Positions 51,495-62,483 are shown, numbered from the stretch's first letter. The stretch is 64,000 bases of DNA from an uncultured Paracoccaceae bacterium (GCA_947503175.1 CANNCO010000001.1:992001-1056000), one strand, 5' to 3'. Program-made: numbers and translations. The notes: generated by a model from the letters alone, not told the origin.

Positions 51495-53720
51495 TCATGC
51501 CGCCCCCTGCAGTGGCAGACGGATTTCGGCCCGCGCCCCCACCTGCCCGGAGGCATCCAGCGGGTCCGCGTCGTCCAGACGCAGCGTGCCGCCATGTTCT
51601 TCGATGATTTTCTTGACGATCGGCAGGCCCAGCCCGGTGCCCTTCTCGCGCGTCGTCACATAGGGTTCGAACAGCCGCGCCCGGTCTGCCGGCAGGCCAA
51701 TCCCATTGTCAGAGATACGGATGACCGCCGCGTCGTCGGAGGTCTCGAGAACCACCAGAACCTGCGCATCATGCCCGGCAGGGACGCCTTTTTCGCGAAG
51801 ACTTTCAATGGCCTCACAGGCGTTCTTGATCATGTTCGTCATCGCCTGGCCGATCATCGTCGCATCGATCTGGACCATCAGCGGCGGTTCGGGCAGCAGC
51901 GCCGTCACCCGGATGTCATCATAGGCCGTGTCCTGAAGAACAGTCGCGTCGCGAACCAGCGCGACCAGATCCTGCGCGCGCCGTTCCGGCTCGGGCATCC
52001 GTGCGAACTTCGAGAACTCGTCGACGATCCGCCGCAAGTCCCCGGTCTGCCGCACGATCACATCCGTGTACTGCTCCAGCGCCTCGGTATCCGTCACCTC
52101 ATCCGCGAACTTGCGCTTGATCCGTTCCGCCGAAAGCTGGATCGGGGTCAGCGGGTTCTTGATCTCATGGGCGATACGGCGCGCGACGTCGCCCCACGCG
52201 GCCATTCTCTGCGCGCTGACCAAATCGGTCACGTCGTCGAAGGCCACCACATAACCTTCCAGCCGCCCGTCCTCGCCCCGCCGGGTCGCCATGCGGACAA
52301 GTAGATTTTCCAGCTGCCCCTCACGGGTGACGCGGATCTCCTCCTGCGCCATCTCGCTGCGCGAGGATTTGAGTTTCTCGAAAAGTGCACCGAATTCCGG
52401 GATCGCGACGGAAATCGGCTTGGCCTGACTGTCCAGCCCGTCCGATTGCAGAATCCGTTCGGCAGACCGGTTCGCGAATGTCACTTTTCCCGCATCATCC
52501 AGCCCGACCACCCCCGATGTGACCGAGGACAGCACCGAATCGAACAGGCGCCGCCGCCGCTCGATCTTCTGGTTGTTGTCCAAAAGCGTGTCGCGCTGCG
52601 CCTTCAACTGCCGGGTCATCTGGTTGAACACGCGACCCAGCATCGCGATTTCGTCATCGCCCCGCTCTTCGCGCACCTGCACATCCAGATCGCCCGCGCC
52701 CACGCGCTGCGCCGCGCCTGCAAGCCGGCCCACCGGTTGCGACAGCCGCTCGGCAAACCACATGCCCAGCCAGATCGCCGCAAGGATCAGGATCACCGCA
52801 AAGCCCAGGTACAAAAGCCCGAACTCGAACACCAATCGCCCGCGTTCGCTCTCAAGCTGCTGGTAAAAGCGCGCGGTTTCCTCGGCATCGTCGAGAAGCC
52901 CCAGAATGCGCGCATCCACATCGCGCGAGACGTAGAGGTACCGGTCGGAATAGTTGTCCAGAGCCACGAGTGCACGATATTCACTGTGGGGCAAATCCTC
53001 GATGATCACCGTCTCTCCGACCCGCGCAGCCTCGATATCTGCCGGGGTCGGTGTCTCGAAATCGAACAGGTAGGACCGTTCGCCCCGCGCCCTGATCTCG
53101 CCCGCGCCGTCGATCACGTAAGCCTCGCGCAGCCCCCGCTGCACCAGCGACTGACCTTGTGTAAGAAGGCGGCGCAAATCACTGTCAGACAGGAAAAAAT
53201 CATTCTCGCGCGCGCGTTCAAGGAAATCTGCAAGCGCCTCTGAATCTTCGGTCAGATCGCGCCGCTGATCTTCCTGATAGGCCTCTGCCGCGGCAAGCGA
53301 GGCCCCAACCACGCTGCGCACCCGGTCGGAAAACCAGCCCTCGAGACCGACATTCACGGTCAGCCCGGCGAACACCGCCACCGTCACCGACGGGATCAGC
53401 GCGATCAGCGCGAAAACACCCGTCAGGCGCAGGTGCAGCCGCGACCCCGCGGACCGCGCCCGGCGGGCCGCAATCATCCGCGCAACGGTGCCGAAAACCA
53501 GCGTCGCGACCACAAGGACATAGACAAGGTCGGCCAGCAGGACGAGGCGCAGGGAAAGCGCCGACGCCCCCTGATCAAGGGGGCCTAGAACGAGGAAGGT
53601 GAAGAACGCGAGAATGGGACCAAGGCCCACCAGCCCGATCGTCGCGACGTTCTGGAACCGTTGCAGCCTTCGCAAGCGAAGGATGCGCTCCATTGTTGCT
53701 CTGCGCGCGGCACCTGCCAC
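51495..53720 (-). CDS. ntrY: Sensor histidine kinase NtrY
   Basis: 741 residues: N-terminal membrane spans (VATIGLVGLGPILAFFTFLV, LVYVLVVATLVFGTVARMI), a periplasmic part, a HAMP domain, a PAS domain (VVGLDDAGKVTFANRSAERI) and the histidine kinase ([20 protein letters not shown] with the phosphorylated His; GTGLGLPIVKKIIEEHGG). GTG 53720 has a GAGG site; ATG 53693 is the alternative. Signals to NtrX, encoded next. Confidence 0.93.
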   Translation of the reverse strand: MAGAARRATMERILRLRRLQRFQNVATIGLVGLGPILAFFTFLVLGPLDQGASALSLRLVLLADLVYVLVVATLVFGTVARMIAARRARSAGSRLHLRLTGVFALIALIPSVTVAVFAGLTVNVGLEGWFSDRVRSVVGASLAAAEAYQEDQRRDLTEDSEALADFLERARENDFFLSDSDLRRLLTQGQSLVQRGLREAYVIDGAGEIRARGERSYLFDFETPTPADIEAARVGETVIIEDLPHSEYRALVALDNYSDRYLYVSRDVDARILGLLDDAEETARFYQQLESERGRLVFEFGLLYLGFAVILILAAIWLGMWFAERLSQPVGRLAGAAQRVGAGDLDVQVREERGDDEIAMLGRVFNQMTRQLKAQRDTLLDNNQKIERRRRLFDSVLSSVTSGVVGLDDAGKVTFANRSAERILQSDGLDSQAKPISVAIPEFGALFEKLKSSRSEMAQEEIRVTREGQLENLLVRMATRRGEDGRLEGYVVAFDDVTDLVSAQRMAAWGDVARRIAHEIKNPLTPIQLSAERIKRKFADEVTDTEALEQYTDVIVRQTGDLRRIVDEFSKFARMPEPERRAQDLVALVRDATVLQDTAYDDIRVTALLPEPPLMVQIDATMIGQAMTNMIKNACEAIESLREKGVPAGHDAQVLVVLETSDDAAVIRISDNGIGLPADRARLFEPYVTTREKGTGLGLPIVKKIIEEHGGTLRLDDADPLDASGQVGARAEIRLPLQGAA

Positions 53721-53819
53721 TGCGAACCCTCAACCTGATGTGCCGTCAAAGACGGCTACCGCCAAATCTGGATGCCGTTTCCCGCATATGTGCGGATCGG
53801 CAACTCTGCTGTTGCGGTT

Positions 53820-55190
53820 TTACATCAATTTGCGGCGCCGTGTCACGCGAATATCCAGATCGGTGATTTTCTTTCGAAGGGTATTCCGGTTGATCCCCAG
53901 AAGATCGGCGCATTTCGCCTGGTTTCCGCCCGTCGCCTCCAGCGCGATCTCGATCAGCGGCGTCTCCACTTCGCGCAGAATCCGCTGATAGAGGCCCGGC
54001 GGCGGCAGGACCCCGCCATGGAGGTCAAAATAACGCCGCAGATGCTTGCCCACGGAGACGGACAGCTTCTCGCCGTCGCCGCCGCCCACCAGCGGCTCCA
54101 TCGCGGGCTGGTTGCCCAGAACCTGCTCGGTCTCGGCGCGCGAGATCTCTTCCTCGACACCGGTGACGACCAGACGCCGGATCGTATTCTCAAGCTGGCG
54201 CACGTTCCCCGGCCAGCTATAGGCGCGGATCAGATCCATCGCACCCTCGTCGAACCTGCGCGACGCAAGCCCCTCGCGTTCCGCCCGCGCCAGAAAGTGA
54301 TCGGCCAGAAGCGGGATGTCATCCACCCGCTCGCGCAAGGACGGCACCGTGATCGTCACCCCACCCAGCCGATAAAACAGGTCCTGCCGGAACACGCCCT
54401 GCTCCATCTTGCGGGCCAGATCGGCCTGGCTCGTCGCCATGATGCGGGGCGCATTGTCGGTGAAACTGTCCAGCATCCGCACGATCCGCGCCTGCGCGTC
54501 GTCATCCAGATCGCCCACCTCGTCGAACAGGATAGAGCCGCCCTTGGCGCGGCTGAGGATCGCCGCCGGCCCGTCCATCGCCGCCAGTTCGGCGGCGCTC
54601 GCCACCGTAAACGGCAAGGTGCGGCGGTCCGACAGATCATGCACGGCCCGCGCGATCAGGGATTTCCCCGTCCCGCTTTCGCCGGTAATCAGAACCGCCA
54701 GATCGGTGTTCATCACCCGTGCCACCAACCGGTACAACGCCTGCATCGCCGGTGTCCGTCCCACGAGCGGCAGATCGCCCTCGGCCCCGTCCGCCGCCTG
54801 CCCCGACCGGGCCACGGGCACGCGCCGCTTCACTTCCAGCGCCCGCGCCGCGCGCTTCATCAGGTCCGGCAGGTCAAAGGGCTTCGGCAGATAATCGAAC
54901 GCATCGGCCTCGGCGGCCTGTATCGCGGTCATGATCGTATTCTGCGCCGAGATGACGATCACCGGCAGGCCCGGACGTTCATCGGCTATCTTCGGAAGCT
55001 GATCCAGCCCGTTTCCGTCCGGCATCATCACATCGGAGATCACCAAATCGCCCTTGCCCTCCTCGACCCACCGCATCAGTGTCACAAGGCTGGAGGTCGC
55101 ATGAACCTTGCAGCCCGCCCGCGTCAGCGCCTGTGTCAGGACCGTGCGGATCGTGCGGTCGTCATCGGCGACGAGAACCGTGCCATCCAT
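53820..55190 (-). CDS. ntrC: Nitrogen regulator NtrC (NR-I)
   Basis: 456 residues: receiver domain with Asp in [23 protein letters not shown]+ domain ([40 protein letters not shown]) and Fis-type DNA-binding domain ([20 protein letters not shown]). The sigma-54 contact loop GAFTGA is absent, as in Rhodobacter capsulatus NtrC, which activates with the housekeeping sigma. Paired with ntrB, two bases upstream. Confidence 0.94.
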   Translation of the reverse strand: MDGTVLVADDDRTIRTVLTQALTRAGCKVHATSSLVTLMRWVEEGKGDLVISDVMMPDGNGLDQLPKIADERPGLPVIVISAQNTIMTAIQAAEADAFDYLPKPFDLPDLMKRAARALEVKRRVPVARSGQAADGAEGDLPLVGRTPAMQALYRLVARVMNTDLAVLITGESGTGKSLIARAVHDLSDRRTLPFTVASAAELAAMDGPAAILSRAKGGSILFDEVGDLDDDAQARIVRMLDSFTDNAPRIMATSQADLARKMEQGVFRQDLFYRLGGVTITVPSLRERVDDIPLLADHFLARAEREGLASRRFDEGAMDLIRAYSWPGNVRQLENTIRRLVVTGVEEEISRAETEQVLGNQPAMEPLVGGGDGEKLSVSVGKHLRRYFDLHGGVLPPPGLYQRILREVETPLIEIALEATGGNQAKCADLLGINRNTLRKKITDLDIRVTRRRKLM

Positions 55191-55192
55191 AC

Positions 55193-56269
55193 CTATTCTC
55201 CCGTGTCTTTCGGTGCCACCGGCAGAGAGATCCGGAACACGGTGCGCCCGGGCACCGAATCTACGGAAATCCAGCCGTCATGGTCGGAAATGATCTTGGA
55301 CACCAGGGCAAGGCCAAGCCCGGTACCGTTCTCGCGCCCAGATACGAAGGGCTCGAAGATATTGCCCGCGATTTCCGGCGGCAGGCCTTTGCCGTCATCG
55401 ATAATCTCGACCTGCAGGGGCAAAGTGCCCGTCCCGTCAGTGCGCCGCAGCCGCAGGGACATATCGTAAAACGTCCGGATCGTGATCGTGCCGCCCTCCG
55501 GCCCCGCGGCCTCTGCCGCGTTCTTCAGAAGGTTCTGGAACACCTGCATCAGCTGATCGCCATCGACCCATGTGGAGGGCAGCGACGGGTCGTAATTCTC
55601 GTGAATGCGCATCTGCGCGGCAAAACCCACGGTCGCCGATTTCCGTGCCCGCTCCAGCAGATCGTGGACGTTCCACGCCTTCCGCGCGGGCGGGCGCAGG
55701 TTGCCGAACTGCTCCACCTGTTCCAGAAGGGCAAGGATCCGCCGCGCCTCGGCGACGATCAGATCGGTCATCTCCTGATCTTCGCCCGACAGGTTCATCG
55801 ACAAAAGCTGTGCGGCCCCGGTGATCCCCGCCAGGGGGTTCTTGATCTCATGGGCCAGCATCTCGGACATGCCGATGGCGGATTTCGCCGCGGCCTTGAC
55901 CGAATGCGCGCGCCCCAGCCGGTCGGCCAGTTGCCGGGGCTCCATCAGCACCAGAACAAAACCCGGCATCGCCAGCATCGGTGCGATCTGAACGTTGCAT
56001 TGCTGGGGTTTGCGTTCGCCCGTGCCCACATCCACATCGTTGATCGACAGTGACGCCTGATCGCTGCGCACCCGCCGCAACGCGTCGTCCAGCGGCGCAT
56101 CGATCATCATCCTGTCAAAGAAGGGCGCGCCTTGAAGCGACCGGGCCGAGGCGTTCAGAAACAGCTCTGCCGCCGGGTTGGCTTCGGAGATCATGTCACC
56201 GGGATCAAGGAGGAGCGCGGGGCTGGGCAGCGACGCCCATATCGCCTCGCCATAGGCTGCGGGCTTCAT
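55193..56269 (-). CDS. ntrB: Nitrogen sensor kinase NtrB
   Basis: 358 residues from [23 protein letters not shown] domain, then kinase domain with the phosphorylated His in [20 protein letters not shown] and the ATP-binding [20 protein letters not shown]. No membrane spans, as expected for the cytosolic PII-controlled kinase. ATG overlaps the dusB stop by 4 bases (ATGA). Confidence 0.94.
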   Translation of the reverse strand: MKPAAYGEAIWASLPSPALLLDPGDMISEANPAAELFLNASARSLQGAPFFDRMMIDAPLDDALRRVRSDQASLSINDVDVGTGERKPQQCNVQIAPMLAMPGFVLVLMEPRQLADRLGRAHSVKAAAKSAIGMSEMLAHEIKNPLAGITGAAQLLSMNLSGEDQEMTDLIVAEARRILALLEQVEQFGNLRPPARKAWNVHDLLERARKSATVGFAAQMRIHENYDPSLPSTWVDGDQLMQVFQNLLKNAAEAAGPEGGTITIRTFYDMSLRLRRTDGTGTLPLQVEIIDDGKGLPPEIAGNIFEPFVSGRENGTGLGLALVSKIISDHDGWISVDSVPGRTVFRISLPVAPKDTGE

Positions 56270-57240
56270 GCGGCCAGCTCCGTCATACTCAAAGCCTCGG
56301 GCAGAAGCGACCGCACAGTGCCCGCCTCCCCGGTCAGGATACGCTTGCGCATGTCCTTCGGCGTCCCAACCCGATCCATGTACCAGCCAAGATGCTTGCG
56401 GATCACCCGCCCGCCCAGCTCCGTGCCGTAAAACGACAGGGTATCCTCGAAATGCTCTGCCACGATCCGGGCCAGCACCTGTCCTTTCGGCGGCTCCGCC
56501 GGAACCCGGCCCGCCAGCCGCGCGGCGATCTCCGACAGGATCCACGGCTGCCCCTGCACCCCCCGGCCCACCATCACGCCATCGGCATCCGAGGCCGCCA
56601 GCGCCGCCTTTGCCGTCGCCACATCCACGATATCGCCATTGGCCACGACCGGGATACCGACCGCTGCCTTGACCGCCGCAATCGCCGCCCAGTCCGCGCG
56701 GCCCTTGTAGAACTGGCACCGCGTCCGCCCGTGGATCGTGATCATCCGGATCCCTTCGGCCTCGGCGCGCCGCGCCAGCGTCGGGGCCGTTTCCCGGTCG
56801 TCCCAGCCCAGCCGCGTCTTGAGCGTCACCGGCAGGTCCACCGCTGCCACGACCGCCGCGATCAGACGCAGCGCATGGTCCAGATCGCGCAACAGGGCCG
56901 ACCCCGACAGACCGCCCGTCACCTTCTTCGCCGGACAGCCCATGTTGATATCGATGATCTGCGCGCCCCGGTCAGCCACCAGACGCGCCGCCTCGGCCAT
57001 CCAATAGGGATCACGCCCCGCCAGCTGAACGGCGGTGCCTTCGGTCCGCAAACCAAGCTCGGCGCGTTCGCGCACGCCCGGCTTCGCCTGAACCATTTCC
57101 TGACTGGCCACCATCTCACTCACCACAAGGCCCGCACCGAACCGCGCCACCAATCGCCGGAACGGCAAATCGGAGATACCGGCCATCGGGGCCAGAAGAA
57201 CGGGGTATTCTGACGGGAAAACCGCCCGATCCTTGAACAA
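56266..57240 (-). CDS. dusB: tRNA-dihydrouridine synthase (DusB/NifR3)
   Basis: 324 residues of FMN TIM-barrel: [20 protein letters not shown], catalytic Cys102 in [20 protein letters not shown] and [24 protein letters not shown]. It reduces uridine to dihydrouridine in tRNA. First gene of the classical nifR3-ntrBC unit. The 200 bases before the divergent ispDF probably hold both promoters. Confidence 0.95.
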   Translation of the reverse strand: MFKDRAVFPSEYPVLLAPMAGISDLPFRRLVARFGAGLVVSEMVASQEMVQAKPGVRERAELGLRTEGTAVQLAGRDPYWMAEAARLVADRGAQIIDINMGCPAKKVTGGLSGSALLRDLDHALRLIAAVVAAVDLPVTLKTRLGWDDRETAPTLARRAEAEGIRMITIHGRTRCQFYKGRADWAAIAAVKAAVGIPVVANGDIVDVATAKAALAASDADGVMVGRGVQGQPWILSEIAARLAGRVPAEPPKGQVLARIVAEHFEDTLSFYGTELGGRVIRKHLGWYMDRVGTPKDMRKRILTGEAGTVRSLLPEALSMTELAA

Positions 57241-57440
57241 ACGCTCAATCCTTGTGCACTTACCGTGGAGCTAAGGCGACTTACACAAAAAGGCAAACCA
57301 TCACGGCGGGTTATTACATCCCCGCTCAGTATTGCCCAATTTTTAAGCAGGCGCGCCTCGAAAATGGCACCCATTGTCACCGAACCGGTCAGACCCTAGA
57401 CAGGAGCGCGAATGGAAGGCCCAGACAGAAGCACCGCTTG

Positions 57441-58631
57441 ATGCCCGATCACGCCACAAATCCCAGAACTGCCGTATCCCCGAAAACCGCCGCGATCATC
57501 GTTGCGGCGGGACGCGGAACGCGGGCGGGCGGCAATCTGCCAAAGCAGTGGCAGAAGCTTGGGGGGCAAACGGTCGCGTGGCACACGATGCAGGTCTTTG
57601 GCCGCCATCCCCGCATCGATCGGATCGTCCTCGTCCTCCACCCCGATGACATCGACAGCAATCTCTGGCCCTCCGATCCTCCCGCCGACATCGTCGCGGG
57701 TGGCGCGACCCGCGCGGCCTCGGTCCTTGCCGGGTTGCAGGTTGTCGAGGGCGCCGCGGACCGCGTGCTGATCCATGATGTGGCCCGCCCTCTTGTGACG
57801 CCTGCGGTGATCGACGGCGTACTGGGCGCACTCGATGATACCGCCGCCGCAGCGGCCCCGGCCCTCGCGGTTTCCGATGCGCTCTGGCAAGGCCGGAACG
57901 GCGAAGTCGCTGGCCTTCAGGACCGGACGAACCTTTTCCGCGCGCAGACGCCGCAAGGGTTTCACACCGACGCGATCCTCGCCGCCCACCGCGCTCATCC
58001 CGGCGGTGCCGCCGACGATGTGGCGGTCGCCCGCGCCGCGGGGCTTGCAGTGCGGATCACACCGGGCGATGAGGACAATATCAAGATCACCACGCCGGGC
58101 GACTTCGCCCGCGCCGAACGCATTCTGAAGGACCGCATGACCCGCACCTCTCCCGATATCCGGCTTGGCAACGGCTTTGACGTGCACCGTTTCGGCCCCG
58201 GCGATCACGTGATCCTTTGTGGCCATAAAATCCCGCATGATCAGGGGCTTGACGGGCACTCCGACGCCGATGTGGGGATGCATGCCGTCACCGACGCGAT
58301 CTATGGCGCGCTGGCCCAGGGCGATATCGGGCGGCACTTCCCGCCCTCCGACCCGCAATGGAAGGGTACCGACAGCGCGGTGTTTCTGGCCCATGCGGTG
58401 GGCCTCGCCGTCCAGCATGGTTTCCGGATCACGAATATCGACTGCACGCTGATCTGCGAAGAGCCCAAGATCGGCCCGCATGCACCGGCGATGACCGCCC
58501 GCATGGCCGACCTGACCGGCATTGCCGCCGACCGGATCTCGATCAAGGCCACCACATCCGAACAACTGGGGTTCACGGGCCGGGGCGAAGGCATCGCCGC
58601 GCTGGCCACCGTCAGCCTGGTGTCCCCATGA
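57441..58631 (+). CDS. ispDF: Bifunctional IspD/IspF enzyme of isoprenoid synthesis
   Basis: 396 residues from [20 protein letters not shown]. IspD part (residues about 15-230): [30 protein letters not shown]; it joins CTP and methylerythritol phosphate. IspF part (from about 235): [20 protein letters not shown] with metal ligands and [17 protein letters not shown]. Fusion is common in Alphaproteobacteria, and the linker is short. pgpA overlaps its stop by 4 bases. Confidence 0.95.
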   Translation: MPDHATNPRTAVSPKTAAIIVAAGRGTRAGGNLPKQWQKLGGQTVAWHTMQVFGRHPRIDRIVLVLHPDDIDSNLWPSDPPADIVAGGATRAASVLAGLQVVEGAADRVLIHDVARPLVTPAVIDGVLGALDDTAAAAAPALAVSDALWQGRNGEVAGLQDRTNLFRAQTPQGFHTDAILAAHRAHPGGAADDVAVARAAGLAVRITPGDEDNIKITTPGDFARAERILKDRMTRTSPDIRLGNGFDVHRFGPGDHVILCGHKIPHDQGLDGHSDADVGMHAVTDAIYGALAQGDIGRHFPPSDPQWKGTDSAVFLAHAVGLAVQHGFRITNIDCTLICEEPKIGPHAPAMTARMADLTGIAADRISIKATTSEQLGFTGRGEGIAALATVSLVSP

Positions 58632-59119
58632 TCCGCGCGATTGCCACTTTCGGATATGTGGGCCATATGCGCCCCGCCTCCGGCACATGGGGCTCGGCGG
58701 CGGCGATCCCGTTCGCGTGGCTCCTCCATCTGGCCGGCGGGCCGCTTCTTCTGGTCATCGCCACGGTCCTGCTGTTTGTCGCGGGTCTCTGGGCCTCGGC
58801 CGGTTTCATGCGCGCCACCGGCACCCACGACCCATCCGAGATTGTGGTGGACGAGGCCGTGGGGCAATGGATCGCCCTTCTGCCCATCTCGGTCGGCGCG
58901 GCCCATGCGGGCGTCGATTTCACCGCGCTCTGGCCGGGGATCGTGGCGGCATTCTTTCTGTTCCGCGGGTTCGACATCTGGAAACCGGGGCCGATCGGCT
59001 GGGCCGACCGGCAGCCGGGTGCCATGGGCGTGATGCTGGACGACGTATTGGCGGGCATCGCCACGGCGCTTTGCGTCATGGTGCTGGCCTGGTTGGCCCA
59101 CGGACCGTTGGGCCTGTGA
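58628..59119 (+). CDS. pgpA: Phosphatidylglycerophosphatase A
   Basis: 163 residues. [20 protein letters not shown] and [14 protein letters not shown] are PgpA signatures; several membrane spans. It removes phosphate from phosphatidylglycerol phosphate. ATGA overlap with ispDF and GTGA overlap with cinA show tight coupling. Confidence 0.93.
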   Translation: MIRAIATFGYVGHMRPASGTWGSAAAIPFAWLLHLAGGPLLLVIATVLLFVAGLWASAGFMRATGTHDPSEIVVDEAVGQWIALLPISVGAAHAGVDFTALWPGIVAAFFLFRGFDIWKPGPIGWADRQPGAMGVMLDDVLAGIATALCVMVLAWLAHGPLGL

Positions 59120-59586
59120 ATGTCGCGGATCTTCTGGACCGGGCCCGCACCGCCCGCGTGACGATCGCCACCGCCGAAAGCTGTACCGGCGGGATGATCG
59201 CCGCCGCCCTGACCGACATCCCCGGATCATCCGATGTGTTCGACCGGGGCTTTATCACCTATTCCAATGACGCAAAGCGCGACATGCTGGGCGTCCGGGC
59301 CGAAACGCTCGACGCCCATGGCGCGGTGTCCGAGGATGTGGCGCGCGAGATGGCGGAAGGTGCGCTGGCGCAGTCGGCGGCCACGCTCGCCGTGTCGGTC
59401 ACCGGCATCGCGGGTCCGGGTGGGTCGGAACACAAACCCGAGGGGCGCGTCTGTTTCGGCCTTGCGCAGACCGGCCACCAGACCCGGACCGAGACGGTGG
59501 ATTTCGGAGCCTTGGGGCGCGATGCGGTTCGCGCACTCTCCCGCGATCACGCGCTCAGGCTTCTTCAGACGGCGCTCGATGTGTAA
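59116..59586 (+). CDS. CinA-family protein (nicotinamide-nucleotide amidase, PncC-like)
   Basis: 156 residues, GTG start overlapping the pgpA stop. It is the stand-alone C-terminal CinA domain: ATAESCTGGMIAAALTDIPG, and VTGIAGPGGSEHKPEGRVCF. It releases ammonia from NMN, recycling the pyridine nucleotide. A tandem 11-bp repeat block starts 2 bases after its stop codon. Confidence 0.92.
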   Translation: MNVADLLDRARTARVTIATAESCTGGMIAAALTDIPGSSDVFDRGFITYSNDAKRDMLGVRAETLDAHGAVSEDVAREMAEGALAQSAATLAVSVTGIAGPGGSEHKPEGRVCFGLAQTGHQTRTETVDFGALGRDAVRALSRDHALRLLQTALDV

Positions 59587-59588
59587 CG

Positions 59589-59632
59589 GTCATGCGCATG
59601 CTATGCGCATAACATGCGCATGGTTTCCGCAT
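59589..59632 (+). repeat. Four 11-bp tandem units of ATGCG type, second copy
   Basis: On the plus strand the four units are GTCATGCGCAT, GCTATGCGCAT, AACATGCGCAT and GGTTTCCGCAT; read on the minus strand each begins with ATGCG. Length, number and unit size equal the block at 6850-6893, in opposite orientation. It fills the gap between the converging cinA and COQ10/RatA genes. Confidence 0.8.
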
Positions 59633-59640
59633 CGGCGTTT

Positions 59641-60084
59641 TCAGCCGTGAAGATCCGCTGCCCGACGCTCGAACGCCCGCACGACCCGCTGCATCGCATC
59701 GTTGAACACAAGCCCGATCACCGATTGCAGCACCGCGTTCCGAAACTCGAAATCCACATGAAACTCCACCTCGCATCCACCCGGCGCATCGTGGAACAGC
59801 CAGGTCGAATGCATGTGCTTGAACGGCCCGTCCAGATAATCGGTGACGATCTTGCGCTGGCTCGGCCACAGCACCACGCGGCTTGTGAACTTCTCACGGA
59901 ACACCCTGAAAGATATGACCAAATCCGCCGTCATGATCCGATGATCGCCCATCTCGTCGATCCCGCGCACCCGCGCCGCGGCACACCACGGCAGAAACTC
60001 CGGATAGCGCGCGACATCGGCCACCAGATCGTACATCTGCTGAGCGGAATACGGCAGCGGGCGGGTTTCGGAATGGCTTGGCAT
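59641..60084 (-). CDS. COQ10/RatA-family START-domain protein
   Basis: 147 residues from MPSHSETRPLPYSAQQMYDL. START-like fold: LVADVARYPEFLPWCAAARV and MTADLVISFRVFREKFTSRV; conserved end FEFRNAVLQSVIGLVFNDAM. Relatives bind ubiquinone (COQ10) or were named RatA toxin; the quinone role is the safer reading here. Confidence 0.9.
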   Translation of the reverse strand: MPSHSETRPLPYSAQQMYDLVADVARYPEFLPWCAAARVRGIDEMGDHRIMTADLVISFRVFREKFTSRVVLWPSQRKIVTDYLDGPFKHMHSTWLFHDAPGGCEVEFHVDFEFRNAVLQSVIGLVFNDAMQRVVRAFERRAADLHG

Positions 60085-60154
60085 CGCATAGGGTCTCACT
60101 CGGTTGGGTCGTGAAATCGTCAAATGACCCGGAAAGTCAAGTGGATGAGTGCCG

Positions 60155-60688
60155 ATGACGCAGCCCTACGTAATCGATCCGATGATCTCGGCCAAAACCA
60201 TCGCCGCCCGGATCGAAACCCTGGCCCGCGAAATACGCGCCTCGTTTTCGGACACGGACAAGCTCGTTGTCGTGGGTCTCTTGCGCGGATCGTTCGTGTT
60301 CATCGCCGATCTGGTGCGCGAGCTGGACATGAACGTCGAGGTCGATTTTCTCGAGGCGTCAAGCTATGGCAACTCGATGGAATCCTCGCGCGAAGTGCGC
60401 ATTCTCAAGGACCTGCGGGGCGAGATCGCGGGACGCGATGTGCTGGTCGTCGAGGATATCGTGGATACCGGTCACACACTGGCGCATGTGGTCAAGTTCC
60501 TGTCGAACCGCAACCCGAAACGGCTTGAAACCATCGCACTTCTCGACAAACCGACCCGGCGCGAGGTCGATGTGAAAGCGACCTGGACCGGGTTCGAAAT
60601 TCCCGATGAATTCGTCGTGGGATACGGGATCGACTATGCCCAGAGGAACCGCAATCTGCCCTATATCGGCAAAGTGCGGTTCACCTGA
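60155..60688 (+). CDS. hpt: Hypoxanthine phosphoribosyltransferase
   Basis: 177 residues from [23 protein letters not shown] 6 bases upstream is possible. PRPP-binding loop [20 protein letters not shown] and [17 protein letters not shown] mark the salvage enzyme joining PRPP and hypoxanthine or guanine. Converges with bfr 7 bases away. Confidence 0.94.
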   Translation: MTQPYVIDPMISAKTIAARIETLAREIRASFSDTDKLVVVGLLRGSFVFIADLVRELDMNVEVDFLEASSYGNSMESSREVRILKDLRGEIAGRDVLVVEDIVDTGHTLAHVVKFLSNRNPKRLETIALLDKPTRREVDVKATWTGFEIPDEFVVGYGIDYAQRNRNLPYIGKVRFT

Positions 60689-60695
60689 TACGGGG

Positions 60696-61181
60696 CTACT
60701 CGGTTTCGTCCATGGTCGATGCGTTAAGCTGGCGATAACGTTCGTCGCCCAGTGTCGTGTGCAGTTCCAATTGGGTTTCCAGAAAGTCGATATGACCCTC
60801 TTCATCGGCCATCAGCGTTTCGAAGATCTTCATGGTCACGTAATCGCCCACGGACTGGCAGTATTCGCGTGCCTCCTTGTAAAGCTCGCGCGCCTCGTGT
60901 TCGGCCGCAAGATCGCATTCAAGCGTTTCGCGCACCGTCTGACCGATCCGCAGGGGATCGAGCTTTTGCAGGTTCGGGTGCCCCTCAAGAAAAATGATCC
61001 GCTCGATCAGCTTGTCGGCGTGGTTCATCTCTTCGATGCTTTCCTCACGGCTTTTCTTCGCCATGTGGCCAAGGCCCCAGTCCTCCTGCAGGCGGTAATG
61101 CAGCCAGTACTGGCTGACCGCCGTCAACTCGCTCCGCAATGCGCGGTTCAGATATTCGATGACCTTCTTGTCGCCCTTCAT
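60696..61181 (-). CDS. bfr: Bacterioferritin
   Basis: 161 residues. [20 protein letters not shown]; ferroxidase ligands Glu18, Glu51, His54 and the EEGHID motif, and heme ligand Met52 are all present, so it should form the 24-mer iron store. AAAGGACTCCTGAAC precedes the ATG. The ferredoxin gene bfd lies upstream on the same strand after 168 bases, which hold a GCGAAGC/GCTTCGC hairpin at 61208-61226. Confidence 0.96.
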   Translation of the reverse strand: MKGDKKVIEYLNRALRSELTAVSQYWLHYRLQEDWGLGHMAKKSREESIEEMNHADKLIERIIFLEGHPNLQKLDPLRIGQTVRETLECDLAAEHEARELYKEAREYCQSVGDYVTMKIFETLMADEEGHIDFLETQLELHTTLGDERYRQLNASTMDETE

Positions 61182-61349
61182 GTTCAGGAGTCCTTTCTGG
61201 CTACTCCGCGAAGCTGAACGCTTCGCTGTCCCTTAAGCTAGGGGGTTTTGGCTGGTGATTGTGAGGAATGGCCGCATGCGAAACCGATCCACGCTCCGCC
61301 CGCGCCGGATTCGACGCGCGGATCAGGTCAAACGGATCAGGTTCGGGGA

Positions 61350-61589
61350 TCAAGCTTTCAGTCTTACTTTCTTCCGAAGTCCCTGAAGCTCGCTTGGAAT
61401 CTCGGTATTCGGGTTCGCGCGCATGGTCGACAGAAACAGCGTCATGCAGCCACCGCAATCCGCTGACTTTCCAAGTGCACGATAGACTTTGCCGGGCGTG
61501 ATCAGAGTGTCCGCATCGGCAGATCGCATCCAGTCGACAGCACTGTGAATGTCTGTATCCGAGATGTTCTGGCAGTGGCAGATAATCAT
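61350..61589 (-). CDS. bfd: Bacterioferritin-associated ferredoxin
   Basis: 79 residues; MIICHCQNISDTDIHSAVDW and SADCGGCMTLFL give the four cysteines C4, C6, C45 and C48 of the 2Fe-2S cluster. It reduces the bacterioferritin core to release iron. Expressed just before bfr, so store and release protein are together. Confidence 0.92.
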   Translation of the reverse strand: MIICHCQNISDTDIHSAVDWMRSADADTLITPGKVYRALGKSADCGGCMTLFLSTMRANPNTEIPSELQGLRKKVRLKA

Positions 61590-61682
61590 AGCGACCTACG
61601 GGACTGTTCGTAAGATTATCCTGCGCCGAAAACCTGAATCTGTAAACCCGATTCTTTTCGTTGGTTATTATGTCGCAGCCGG

Positions 61683-62267
61683 TCAGGCCTGAAGTTCGGC
61701 ATCCCAGTAAAGGAAATCCAGCCATGTCTCGTGCAGGTGGTTCGGCGGGAACTTCCGCCCCTGATTGCGCAACTCTTCCGCCCCCGGCTGACGCGGCGGC
61801 TTGCGCAGGTTCAGACCGGAATGATGCAGTGATTTGGACCCTTTACGCAGGTTACAGCGCGAACAGGCCGCCACGACGTTTTCCCAGCTTGTCACACCAC
61901 CCCGCGCCCGGGGCACCACATGGTCAAAGGTCAGATCGCCCTTTTCGCCGCAATACTGGCAGGCAAATTCATCCCGCAGGAACAGGTTGAACCGCGTGAA
62001 CGCCACACGCCGCTGTGGTTTCACATAGTCCTTCAGCACCACGACCGACGGGATCCGGATCTCGGTCGACGGCGACCGGACCACCTCGTCATATTCCGCG
62101 AGGATCGTCACCCGGTCGAGCCACGCCGCCTTGATCGCCTCCTGCCAGGGCCAGAGCGACAGGGGGTAGTAGGACAAAGGACGGTAGTCGGCGTTCAGAA
62201 CCAGCGCGGGGTTGTGCCGCAGACTGTTTGGTTCGCGTACGAAACTTGTCCTGAACTCACCTTGCAT
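61683..62267 (-). CDS. HNH endonuclease
   Basis: 194 residues from MQGEFRTSFVREPNSLRHNP. HNH motif: CQYCGEKGDLTFDHVVPRAR then ENVVAACSRCNLRKGSK, with two CxxC pairs for zinc. Widespread in Alphaproteobacteria as a lone gene; role unknown, perhaps DNA repair. A longer reading is rejected for lack of a ribosome binding site. Confidence 0.9.
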   Translation of the reverse strand: MQGEFRTSFVREPNSLRHNPALVLNADYRPLSYYPLSLWPWQEAIKAAWLDRVTILAEYDEVVRSPSTEIRIPSVVVLKDYVKPQRRVAFTRFNLFLRDEFACQYCGEKGDLTFDHVVPRARGGVTSWENVVAACSRCNLRKGSKSLHHSGLNLRKPPRQPGAEELRNQGRKFPPNHLHETWLDFLYWDAELQA

Positions 62268-62483
62268 CTGCGACTCCGTCCTCGCTCTGTGACCCCGGTT
62301 TGCGGCGCAGAGCGGGGGAACCCGCCCCGGCTTGAAACGGACTATATATGGCGGTATCCGCCTGACAACCCCCATCATTTGCGCGGGGCTTGCCCAAACC
62401 CATAGGTCCGTCCCGTAACGTTACCATGACAGTTATCCACAGGCACCGCTTTGCGCCGCCACTCTGTCAGGTTAGGCTACACC

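Noticed and set aside
53772-55469. 565-codon open reading on the plus strand opposite ntrC
   Set aside because: Shadow of ntrC, no domain; it also runs across the ntrC-ntrB junction.
57396-58688. 430-codon open reading on the minus strand opposite ispDF
   Set aside because: Shadow of ispDF; no family motif.
61201-61349. Continuing minus-strand reading between bfd and bfr
   Set aside because: It is the tail of a longer shadow frame; there is no start with ribosome binding site and no family pattern.
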